NCBI GenBank assembly: GCA_022717655.1
Contig: JAIIAN010000050.1
Coordinates: forward strand, 1 to 16,740
Direction of reading: 5' to 3'
Origin: Bacillota bacterium
GTDB taxonomy: Bacteria; Bacillota; Clostridia; Lachnospirales; Lachnospiraceae
DNA length: 16,740 nt
Part shown: piece after piece, positions 1 to 6,856 of the stretch
Position numbering within the stretch: the first letter of the stretch is position 1
Layout of the letters: every line of letters starts with the position of its first letter
Notes under the pieces: model-generated
What the model saw: only the letters and a program-made list of their open reading frames with translations
The model's database searches: none
Told to the model about the DNA's origin: nothing
Translations under genes and position numbers: made by a program

Positions 1-1258
1 ATTCTGCAATTCTTGTCACTCCCACATAAATATCCTGAATCCGATACCAGGTTGGATAGTCAATGATTCCCGTTACCGGAAGCCCGAAGATTCTCTGAAA
101 TTCCCGAACCGCTCTTTGTGTTCCCTCTCCGTAAATTCCATCTACACGAACCTGTGGCAGTGCCGGATATCCCTCACGGATTGCATTTAACTGTTCCTGA
201 ATCTGCGACACCTTATTTCCAGAAGCGCCAATATCCAAATCATACCCTGGCCAGGAAAGTGGAATCCCCGAGATTTCTTCTGCCGTATTAATGTACAGAT
301 TACTTCCATAGAAATTTCTAAGAATCTGAATGGCCGAATATCCTCCATCTCCAAGATACTTACTGCCCCACTGGGTCATCCAGCCAGGACACGAAACCCG
401 TTCCCCATCACAGTACTGCGTCAGAATCGGCTGACGTACTCCCGGTCGTGACAGGTAAGACGAAAAGATTTCATCTACCACTTCTGATATCGTATCAAAA
501 ATATTTCTTCCAAAAATCCATTTATGGTCAAACGCTGTAGAGGAAGTGATCGTAAAATCATATCCCCTGTTTCGATACCATTCTGTATACACCCGATTTA
601 AGGTAAATGACATAATTGCCAGTACGTTTGCCTTAATCGTTTCTCTCGGCCAGGTCGCATAAATTTCACTCGAAGCTACATTTTTAATATAATCCCGATA
701 TCGCACATAATAATCATTTGCCGTAGAGTCTTCCGGTGAACCATCATGTACCACAATAAATTCCGGTATTACGACCCTGCTTAAAACAATTTCTCCACTT
801 TCATCCACCGGTTTAATCTCATCTTCCGGAATCTTCGGTGGATAATTTCCATACAGCGTATGGTCTGGAATTGTAATAACTTCAAATGGTTCTCTTATAC
901 TTCTCTCATTGAGTTTTATCGTTTGAAGTGCAGTAATCTCAGGCAAAATTTCTGCACCTGAAATTGTAATTGGTTCAAACTCATGCGCCGTAACCCGAAA
1001 ATCATACTCGGAATACGGCTGATACTCAGACGGATTCATACTGTACTCAATCGGTGGTGCTGACAATTCAATTTCAGGAATCTGACCATTTTCATCTGTT
1101 ATCAGACGCTCTACAATCCGCTCCGGTTCTCCTGTATAAGTGATTTCAATCCTCGCATTTTCAATGGGACGATTTCTGTTTGACGAGACAACCGAAATCT
1201 TAAGACCGCCTTCATCAATCTGGTCGTTTTGCATTGCTCTTAATCCGTTTCTTCGCAT
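1..1258 (-). CDS. Peptidoglycan-binding protein with SpoIID-like region (3' end beyond window)
   Basis: The reverse strand is open from an ATG at 1258 to the left edge, giving 419 residues without a stop, so the C-terminus is missing. GAGGTG at 1263-1268 is a well-spaced ribosome binding site. Residues about 15-200 read as beta-rich repeats like carboxypeptidase-regulatory or Ig-like domains (GGLKISVV, then PIENARIEITYTGEP). Residues about 203-315 (WPRETIKANVLAIMSF, then STAFDH, then a Gly-rich stretch ending in ILRNFYG) remotely resemble the SpoIID fold. From residue 344 (GASGNKVSQIQEQLN ... VDGIYGEGTQRAVREFQ) there is a clear PG_binding_1 domain. No signal peptide or membrane segment is visible at the N-terminus. 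I infer a cell-wall or spore-cortex role, supported by the sigma-K-like promoter just upstream. The peptidoglycan-binding domain is certain; the SpoIID comparison is tentative. Confidence 0.85.
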   Translation of the reverse strand, partial: MRRNGLRAMQNDQIDEGGLKISVVSSNRNRPIENARIEITYTGEPERIVERLITDENGQIPEIELSAPPIEYSMNPSEYQPYSEYDFRVTAHEFEPITISGAEILPEITALQTIKLNERSIREPFEVITIPDHTLYGNYPPKIPEDEIKPVDESGEIVLSRVVIPEFIVVHDGSPEDSTANDYYVRYRDYIKNVASSEIYATWPRETIKANVLAIMSFTLNRVYTEWYRNRGYDFTITSSTAFDHKWIFGRNIFDTISEVVDEIFSSYLSRPGVRQPILTQYCDGERVSCPGWMTQWGSKYLGDGGYSAIQILRNFYGSNLYINTAEEISGIPLSWPGYDLDIGASGNKVSQIQEQLNAIREGYPALPQVRVDGIYGEGTQRAVREFQRIFGLPVTGIIDYPTWYRIQDIYVGVTRIAE

Positions 1259-1284
1259 AAAACACCTCAAAGGGCTCATCGATT

Positions 1285-1313
1285 TAAGATATGCCTCTCT
1301 TTCTTAAAATGTG
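1285..1313 (-). promoter_or_regulatory. Putative sigma-K-type (mother-cell sporulation) promoter
   Basis: Read on the minus strand, CACA (1310-1313) is followed after 16 bases by CATATCTTA (1285-1293). This fits the sigma-K pattern mACm-N16-CATAnnnTA known from Bacillus. The predicted transcript start, near 1278, leaves a leader of about 20 bases that contains the GAGGTG ribosome binding site of the gene starting at 1258. I found no convincing sigma-A promoter in the same gap. The match is seen directly; that sigma-K uses it is inference. Confidence 0.45.
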
Positions 1314-1370
1314 AAAAAAGCAATTTGCAAGATGTTTTTTATCTCTTATAACGAAATTTCCTATGAATTT

Positions 1371-1408
1371 AAAAAATGGCTCAAGGCCAAAGCCTCAAAC
1401 CATTTTTT
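1371..1408 (-). terminator. Rho-independent terminator after rseP
   Basis: AAAAAATGG (1371-1379) pairs with CCATTTTTT (1400-1408), and an inner AGGC/GCCT stem closes the loop. On the minus strand the helix ends in a run of T. It lies just after the rseP stop and ends the pyrH-rseP operon, separating it from the wall-protein gene at 1-1258. Confidence 0.8.
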
Positions 1409-1415
1409 CTTTCCT

Positions 1416-2708
1416 TTATAAACGTTTTAAATCATTCATAAATACAAACACCATCAAAGCCATTAAAAGTACAAATCCGGCAAAATGAATCATGCCCTCA
1501 ACGTTCGGATTGACTTTCTTTTTCGTGACTGCTTCAATCAATAAAAAGACCAGTCGTCCTCCATCAAGTGCCGGAAGCGGAAGCAGATTCATAACGCCTA
1601 AGTTTGCAGACAATAAAATCGCCCAGTAGAACATCTGCATCCACATTACAACTGTTCCCTCTGATTTTGCCTCTTCTACGGAACTTCCGATTGCATCTAC
1701 AATTCCAACGGGACCTGACAGGTCATTAACACTAAATGTCCCTTTGATTAATAGTTTCAAACTGTCAATCGTACTTGAAATCCAATAACGGACTTCCACT
1801 GCACTGTATTTTAACACACCAAAGAAATTTGTCTTTTCCCGATACAGATTATAGACAAATCCGGTACTTACCTGTGTCCGTACCGTTGGCTGAACTGTAA
1901 ATTCTTTTTCTTTTCCATCCCTCAAAACCGTAATCGTCACTGCTTTTTCTCCAAGCGGATGTTCTTCCAGATACGCCTGAAGTTCTTCTCCTGTTGAAAC
2001 GTTTGTTCCATCTACTGCGGTAATCACATCTCCTGCAATCACTCCGGCTTTCATCATCGCTCCATCCACAAAGACTTCCGTAATCTCCGGTTCTCCATCC
2101 GGAACATAAGAAAAGCCTAACATATATTTCTTTTCACTTGCAGCTTTAAAGTTCAAGTCAATCTTTTTTCCATCTCTTTTTACCGTCATCTTGATATTAT
2201 CCTGCTGCATCCCATAAAGAGATTCGTACAGACTGACATCTCTGCCGATAGAAATGTGTTTTCCCTGGAAATTTGTAATGATATCTCCTGCCTTTAATCC
2301 TGCTTCTTCTGCCGGAGAATTTTCTTCCACCGAAAGCACTTTTGGCGGGTCATATCCCATCACGCTGGTAATCACCAGTGCAAACACAAATGCAAGGATA
2401 AAATTAAATACCGGTCCGGCTGCAACCACACTGATTCGTCCCCAGACGGACGCGTGCCCAAAAGAACCTGGTCCATCTTCTTCTCCGTCTTCTCCTACCA
2501 TCATACAGGAACCGCCAATTGGAAATAGTTTTAGAGAATAGCGGGTATTTCCTTTTACCGTCGATAAAAGACGTGGACCCATTCCAAGAGAAAATTCAGT
2601 TACCTCAATTCCATTTTTCTTAGCCAGAAGAAAATGTCCTAATTCGTGGAACACTACAATCACAGAAAAGATAATAATCGCGACGAGTATATTTAATAGC
2701 TTCGACAA
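1416..2708 (-). CDS. rseP: RIP metalloprotease RseP (site-2 protease)
   Basis: This is an intramembrane zinc metalloprotease that cuts membrane-bound substrates such as anti-sigma factors or remnant signal peptides. The active-site motif HELGH is at residues 21-25 inside the first membrane helix. Two tandem PDZ domains follow (about 120-290, with SPAEEAGLKAGDII and GAMMKAGVIAGDVI). The second metal-site motif LDGG begins at 381, with hydrophobic segments on both sides. The reading frame could start at ATG 2741 inside dxr, but that adds 11 residues not expected in the family. I prefer TTG at 2706-2708, one base after the dxr stop and about 10 bases from a GGGGG tract, which gives 430 residues. 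It is the last gene of the pyrH operon. Family assignment is firm; the start is less sure. Confidence 0.95.
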   Translation of the reverse strand: MSKLLNILVAIIIFSVIVVFHELGHFLLAKKNGIEVTEFSLGMGPRLLSTVKGNTRYSLKLFPIGGSCMMVGEDGEEDGPGSFGHASVWGRISVVAAGPVFNFILAFVFALVITSVMGYDPPKVLSVEENSPAEEAGLKAGDIITNFQGKHISIGRDVSLYESLYGMQQDNIKMTVKRDGKKIDLNFKAASEKKYMLGFSYVPDGEPEITEVFVDGAMMKAGVIAGDVITAVDGTNVSTGEELQAYLEEHPLGEKAVTITVLRDGKEKEFTVQPTVRTQVSTGFVYNLYREKTNFFGVLKYSAVEVRYWISSTIDSLKLLIKGTFSVNDLSGPVGIVDAIGSSVEEAKSEGTVVMWMQMFYWAILLSANLGVMNLLPLPALDGGRLVFLLIEAVTKKKVNPNVEGMIHFAGFVLLMALMVFVFMNDLKRL

Positions 2709-2709
2709 C

Positions 2710-3852
2710 TTACCATCTGCCCCCAATCTGTCTATATACATCCTGCTCTAATTCCGTAATTGTCTCTACATCCGGTCGTTCAATTACAGTATGTGTCTGC
2801 ATGGTTTCTTCAATAATTGAATAAATGTCAAGAAAACGAATCTGCTTTTTCAAAAACATTCCAACCGCTTTTTCATTTGCCGCATTAAATACCGTCGGCA
2901 TAGAACCGCCAATTTTCGATGCTTTGATTGCAAGTGGAAGCCCACGGAAGGTTTTCACATCAGGTTCTTCAAATGTAATTGATTTTAATGCTGCAAAATC
3001 CAGACGTTCTCCATCTAAAAAGCGACGTTCTCCGCCATATAAAGCATACTGGATTGGCAGACGCATATCTGCAGTTCCAAGCTGTGCCATAACTGCACCA
3101 TCTTCAAATTCAATCATCGAATGAATCACGCTTTGTGGCTGAACGACAACCTGAATCTGCTCAATTGGAACTCCAAACAGCCATTTTGCTTCCATTACTT
3201 CTAACCCTTTATTGACCAGTGTTGCTGAATCAATCGTAATTTTCTGTCCCATTGACCAGTTTGGATGCTTTAAGGCATCTTCTACCTGTACATTTTCCAA
3301 TTCTTCCCGTTTTTTTCCACGAAACGGACCACCCGAAGCAGTCACTAATAATTTATGAATCCGTCTGCTTTCTTCTCCGTTTAATGCCTGAAAAATCGCA
3401 CTGTGTTCACTGTCCACCGGAAGAATCCGCACTTTACATTTTTTTGCAAGCGGTATAATCAAATGCCCTGCCGTTACCAAAGTTTCTTTGTTTGCCAGAG
3501 CAATGTCTTTTCCGGCTTCAATCCCGGCAATTGTCGGACGGATTCCAATCATTCCCACAATCGCAGTCACTAAAATATCAGACTCTTCCATCTGGGCAAG
3601 TTCCAAAAGTCCATCCATTCCACCGACTACCCTGCAGTTTGTATCTGCCACTTTGATTTTTAATTCTTGTGCTTTTTTTTCATCACCAACAGCCGCTAAA
3701 AGAGGATGAAACTGACGAATCTGTGCTTCGAGCATCTCAATATTGCTTCCGGCAGAAATCCCAACCACTTCCAAATCTTCTTTTTTGCTGATGACATCAA
3801 GCGTCTGCGTTCCTATTGAACCTGTCGAACCTAATATCGCAATTTTCTTCAT
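2710..3852 (-). CDS. dxr: 1-deoxy-D-xylulose 5-phosphate reductoisomerase
   Basis: It converts 1-deoxy-D-xylulose 5-phosphate to 2-C-methyl-D-erythritol 4-phosphate with NADPH, the committed step of the non-mevalonate isoprenoid pathway, in the cytoplasm. The 380 residues match the usual length. Visible motifs are the nucleotide-binding GSTGSIG (8-14), NKE (121-123), the metal ligands in VDSEH (D147, E149), the flexible-loop region SGGPFR (173-178), HPNWSMG (196-202) and NKGLEVMEA (214-222). It starts 16 bases after cdsA, with AAAGG upstream of the ATG. Its place next to uppS fits: it feeds isoprenoid units to undecaprenyl phosphate synthesis. All key residues are intact. Confidence 0.98.
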   Translation of the reverse strand: MKKIAILGSTGSIGTQTLDVISKKEDLEVVGISAGSNIEMLEAQIRQFHPLLAAVGDEKKAQELKIKVADTNCRVVGGMDGLLELAQMEESDILVTAIVGMIGIRPTIAGIEAGKDIALANKETLVTAGHLIIPLAKKCKVRILPVDSEHSAIFQALNGEESRRIHKLLVTASGGPFRGKKREELENVQVEDALKHPNWSMGQKITIDSATLVNKGLEVMEAKWLFGVPIEQIQVVVQPQSVIHSMIEFEDGAVMAQLGTADMRLPIQYALYGGERRFLDGERLDFAALKSITFEEPDVKTFRGLPLAIKASKIGGSMPTVFNAANEKAVGMFLKKQIRFLDIYSIIEETMQTHTVIERPDVETITELEQDVYRQIGGRW

Positions 3853-3868
3853 GTAAGTTCAATCCTTT

Positions 3869-4675
3869 CTACAAAAGTATCATGGACAGAAAATAGATAA
3901 ACGGTGCGGTAAAGATTACACTGTCAAACCGGTCTAAAATTCCACCATGTCCAGGAATTAATGTTCCATAATCTTTAATTTCTTTATTTCTCTTAATCGC
4001 TGATGCAGCCAAATCTCCTACCATGGAAATCAGTGCGCCCACCGCACAGATTAAGGCATACATAAGAGGCGTATGGGTAGACGTACCATTCCAATTTGAG
4101 ATAACCAACGCATAAATTGCACCAAGCAGGGCTGCACCGACTACTCCGCCAACTCCGCCTTCAATCGATTTCTTCGGACTTAAAACCGGAGCCATCTTGT
4201 GTTTTCCAATCAACATTCCCACACAGTATGCACAAGTATCACTTCCCCAGGAACTTAAGAAAATGAGTCCTACCAGCCAGCCACCGCCCTCTAAGCATCT
4301 GGTCTTATAGATATAAGAAAGCATAACTGCCACATAGATAATGCCAAACATGGCTGACATAATCTGGTCTGCATGATAGGTTGGATACGTGAATACATAC
4401 ACAGCCATTAAGAGCACAAGTGCAAACATCAATGCCATCTGCGGGAGTTCTCCACCTTTTAATAAAGAAAGGTAATAACAAACTGCCCCGGCATAACCTG
4501 CAAGTTCCAGAAAATTAAAATTTTTCTCACGCACTTTCATCGCACGGTATAATTCCTGCATGCCAATCAAAGAAATTGCAAGCAAAGTCACATAAAGCAC
4601 CGGACCTCCCGGAATAATCGTTGCAAGTGCAATGATGACCAGAATAATTCCGCTAATCAGTCTCGTCTTAAACAT
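3869..4675 (-). CDS. cdsA: Phosphatidate cytidylyltransferase (CDP-diacylglycerol synthase)
   Basis: This integral membrane enzyme makes CDP-diacylglycerol from phosphatidic acid and CTP, the branch point of phospholipid synthesis. The 268 residues contain about seven or eight hydrophobic segments. The C-terminal family signature is complete: SAIKRNKEIKDYGTLIPGHG followed by GILDR (about 225-249), with the conserved K-R, K-D and H-G-G residues. Its ATG at 4675 lies inside the end of uppS (8-base overlap), with GGAGGAG before it, which suggests translational coupling. Same operon as pyrH, frr, uppS, dxr and rseP. Confidence 0.97.
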   Translation of the reverse strand: MFKTRLISGIILVIIALATIIPGGPVLYVTLLAISLIGMQELYRAMKVREKNFNFLELAGYAGAVCYYLSLLKGGELPQMALMFALVLLMAVYVFTYPTYHADQIMSAMFGIIYVAVMLSYIYKTRCLEGGGWLVGLIFLSSWGSDTCAYCVGMLIGKHKMAPVLSPKKSIEGGVGGVVGAALLGAIYALVISNWNGTSTHTPLMYALICAVGALISMVGDLAASAIKRNKEIKDYGTLIPGHGGILDRFDSVIFTAPFIYFLSMILL

Positions 4676-5387
4676 TTGCCGGCTCCTCCTTTACCCCACC
4701 AAAACGACGGTCTCTCTGATTGTATTTTGCAATTGCCTTTTCAAACTCTGCTTTATTAAAATCCGGCCATGCCACATCGGTAAAATAAAATTCTGTATAG
4801 GCAAGCTGCCACATTAAAAAGTTTGAAAGACGTTCTTCTCCACTGGTACGGATTAACAAATCCGGGTCAGGAAGTCCTTTCGTGTCAAGATAATCAGAAA
4901 TCGTCTGTTCCGAAATTTCTTCCGGATTTAACTTTTCTGCTTTTACATCCTCTGCCATCTTCTGTACCGCTCTTTTAATCTCATCACGACTTCCATAGTT
5001 TAAAGCAATCTGAAAATACAATTCATCATACTGACTGGAATATTCCTCTAACTCTTTAATTTTTTCCTGTAAATCAGGGTCAAATGCTGTCGGATCTCCA
5101 ATGACACGTACCTGCATCTTATTATCCCTTGAAATTTTAATGCATTTTTTCATATAATTACGGAACAATTTCATCAGCGCATCCACCTCTTCTTTGGATC
5201 GTTTCCAGTTTTCCGTAGAAAACGCATATACGGTTAGATATTTTACTCCCAGTTCTTTTGCAACAGAACAGATTTTTTCCAGATTTTCACAGCCTTTGAC
5301 ATGCCCATACGTTCTTGGCATCCCTTTCTTTTTTGCCCAGCGTCCGTTTCCATCCAGAATAATTGCCACATGATTCGGTATTACCAT
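4668..5387 (-). CDS. uppS: Undecaprenyl diphosphate synthase (cis-prenyltransferase)
   Basis: It condenses isopentenyl diphosphate onto farnesyl diphosphate to give undecaprenyl diphosphate, the lipid carrier for peptidoglycan and other wall polymers. The 239 residues have the family features: HVAIILDGNGRW with the catalytic Asp at 12, the RTYGHVKG substrate loop, and the C-terminal block DLLIRTSGEERLSNFLMWQ followed by the TEFYF and WPDF motifs. AGGAGG lies six bases before the ATG at 5387. It overlaps cdsA at its 3' end. Upstream, a hairpin at 5409-5438 separates it from frr, so its expression may be partly set there. Confidence 0.98.
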   Translation of the reverse strand: MVIPNHVAIILDGNGRWAKKKGMPRTYGHVKGCENLEKICSVAKELGVKYLTVYAFSTENWKRSKEEVDALMKLFRNYMKKCIKISRDNKMQVRVIGDPTAFDPDLQEKIKELEEYSSQYDELYFQIALNYGSRDEIKRAVQKMAEDVKAEKLNPEEISEQTISDYLDTKGLPDPDLLIRTSGEERLSNFLMWQLAYTEFYFTDVAWPDFNKAEFEKAIAKYNQRDRRFGGVKEEPANV

Positions 5388-5408
5388 TTTTTCCTCCTAC
5401 GCATAAAA

Positions 5409-5438
5409 GGGGCACAATACGTAATATGTATGTGCCCC
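5409..5438 (-). terminator. Hairpin between frr and uppS (partial terminator or processing site)
   Basis: GGGGCACA (5409-5416) and TGTGCCCC (5431-5438) form a perfect 8-bp GC-rich stem, extendable by a few A/T pairs. On the minus strand it is followed only by TTTTATG, a short T-run, so it may be a leaky terminator or an mRNA-processing or stability element rather than a full stop. The genes on both sides normally share an operon. Confidence 0.6.
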
Positions 5439-5453
5439 TCTGTTTTATACAGC

Positions 5454-6008
5454 TTATACAGTTAAAATCTCTTTTGATTTTTCTTCTACTGCTTTGTCAA
5501 TGTTTTTCACAAATTTATCTGTGAGTTTCTGGATTTTATCTTCCAGCTCTTTGATTTCATCCTCAGACACATCCTGTTTTGCCAGTTTCTTATACGCATC
5601 GTTGGCATCTCTTCTGATATTACGGACTGCAACTTTTGCAGCTTCCCCTTTTTTCTTTACATCTTTTACCAGTTCTTTTCTTCGTTCTTCTGTCAGCTCC
5701 GGTAATACCAGACGAATGATTTTTCCATCGGTATTCGGATTTAATCCTAAATCAGAAGAAAGAATTGCTTTCTGGATTTCCTTGATTAAAGATGCTTCCC
5801 AAGGCTGAATCTGAATCATTCTTGCTTCCGGTACAGTCACATTTGCTACCTGCTGAAGTGGAGTTGGTGCTCCATAATAGTCTACTGTAATTTTATCTAA
5901 GATATGCGGATTTGCACGTCCTGCACGAACTGTGGACAGTTCCTTTTCCAGACTCTCAAGAGTCTTTGTCATCTTGCTTTCATATTTTTCAATTCTTTCG
6001 TCTGCCAT
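5454..6008 (-). CDS. frr: Ribosome recycling factor
   Basis: RRF splits post-termination ribosomes together with EF-G, in the cytoplasm. The 184-residue product matches the family length. The conserved block KTLESLEKELSTVRAGRANP near the N-terminus and the C-terminal helix RRDANDAYKKLAKQ...EDEIKELEDKIQKLTDKFV are present. A longer frame to 6065 would overlap pyrH and add 19 non-family residues. The ATG at 6006-6008 is preferred because it gives the canonical MADERIEKYESKM start and has AGGAGG upstream. It lies 22 bases after pyrH, the usual gene order. Confidence 0.98.
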   Translation of the reverse strand: MADERIEKYESKMTKTLESLEKELSTVRAGRANPHILDKITVDYYGAPTPLQQVANVTVPEARMIQIQPWEASLIKEIQKAILSSDLGLNPNTDGKIIRLVLPELTEERRKELVKDVKKKGEAAKVAVRNIRRDANDAYKKLAKQDVSEDEIKELEDKIQKLTDKFVKNIDKAVEEKSKEILTV

Positions 6009-6030
6009 ATTAAAAAATTCCTCCTGCTTT

Positions 6031-6726
6031 TTACACCAATACTTTTGTTCCTGTGAAGATTCCATGAGCAGTATTTACAATACTGTCTTTCTCATTTAAG
6101 CCAAATACCAGCATCGGCATTTTATTGTCTCTGCATAAAATAGAAGCGGTCATATCTACAACCTGTAAATTCTTTGCGATGACTTCATCAATGCTGACTT
6201 CATCATATTTCTTTGCATCCGGATTTGTTTTCGGGTCGCTGTCATAAACACCATCAATTGCTTTTGCAAGGAAGATGGTTTCTGCCTCAATTTCAATTGC
6301 ACGAAGTACAGTTGCTGTATCCGTTGAGAAATACGGATGTCCGGTACCACCTGCCATAAAAACAACCATATTTTTTTCAAAATATTTGTTTGCACGGTCT
6401 TTTGAGAATAATTTTGTAAAAGAACCACATTCAAACGGAGTCAGTACATTTGTTTTCATTCCCGCAGCACGGAAAATTTCTGATACATAAATGCAGTTCA
6501 TAACGGTTGCCAGCATGCCAATCTGGTCTGCTTTTGTACGGTCAATATTCTCACTGGTACGACCTCTCCAGAAGTTACCGCCTCCGATTACGATTCCAAC
6601 CTGAATTCCCTCATCTACCAGAGTTTTTACCTGACGTGCCACTTCCATTACTGTTGCTTCATCAAATCCTGTTTTTTTCGGACCTGCAAGTGCTTCTCCG
6701 CTTAATTTTAATAAAATTCTCTTCAT
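6031..6726 (-). CDS. pyrH: UMP kinase
   Basis: It phosphorylates UMP to UDP with ATP and belongs to the bacterial amino-acid-kinase-fold enzymes, which are allosterically controlled by GTP and UTP in other species. The 231 residues start with MKRILLKLSGEAL. They contain the glycine-rich GIVIGGGNFWRGR loop, the TDTATVLRAIEIEAE block and the DGVYDSDPKTNPDA segment typical of the family. GAGG precedes the ATG at 6726. It is the first gene of the operon. A sigma-A promoter lies at 6819-6847 and a leader hairpin at 6762-6798. rpsB and tsf, which often precede pyrH in Firmicutes, are not adjacent here. Confidence 0.98.
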   Translation of the reverse strand: MKRILLKLSGEALAGPKKTGFDEATVMEVARQVKTLVDEGIQVGIVIGGGNFWRGRTSENIDRTKADQIGMLATVMNCIYVSEIFRAAGMKTNVLTPFECGSFTKLFSKDRANKYFEKNMVVFMAGGTGHPYFSTDTATVLRAIEIEAETIFLAKAIDGVYDSDPKTNPDAKKYDEVSIDEVIAKNLQVVDMTASILCRDNKMPMLVFGLNEKDSIVNTAHGIFTGTKVLV

Positions 6727-6761
6727 GGTTTTTCCTCTTGTATTTCCTAATTTTTTGTTTT

Positions 6762-6798
6762 GGCAGTCTTAAGTATTTCTTGCTTTCTTAAGTCTGCC
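6762..6798 (-). promoter_or_regulatory. Leader hairpin upstream of pyrH
   Basis: GGCAGTCTTAAG (6762-6773) and CTTAAGTCTGCC (6787-6798) form a 12-bp stem with one mismatch and a 13-base loop. It lies in the transcribed leader between the promoter and the pyrH start. On the minus strand no T-run follows, so it is not a terminator for the operon. On the plus strand it is followed by TTTTT and could stop antisense transcripts. A role in attenuation, RNA stability or protein binding is possible but not shown. Confidence 0.5.
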
Positions 6799-6818
6799 TT
6801 TTTGCATATCCTGACCTA

Positions 6819-6847
6819 AGTATACCTGTAAACTTAAGCGATTTCAA
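6819..6847 (-). promoter_or_regulatory. Sigma-A promoter of the pyrH-frr-uppS-cdsA-dxr-rseP operon
   Basis: On the minus strand TTGAAA (6842-6847) is separated by exactly 17 bases from TATACT (6819-6824). The -35 box begins about ten bases after the stop of the transporter gene at 6857. The transcript should start near 6812, giving a leader of about 85 bases that includes the 6762-6798 hairpin. Confidence 0.8.
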
Positions 6848-6856
6848 GGAATTTTT

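Noticed and set aside
2254..3709. Several plus-strand open frames opposite rseP and dxr
   Set aside because: They mirror well-conserved minus-strand genes, have no ribosome binding site and no recognisable domains.
5454..6065. Longer frr frame starting at 6065
   Set aside because: It overlaps pyrH, adds residues foreign to the family, and the internal ATG at 6008 has an AGGAGG site and gives the standard 184 residues.
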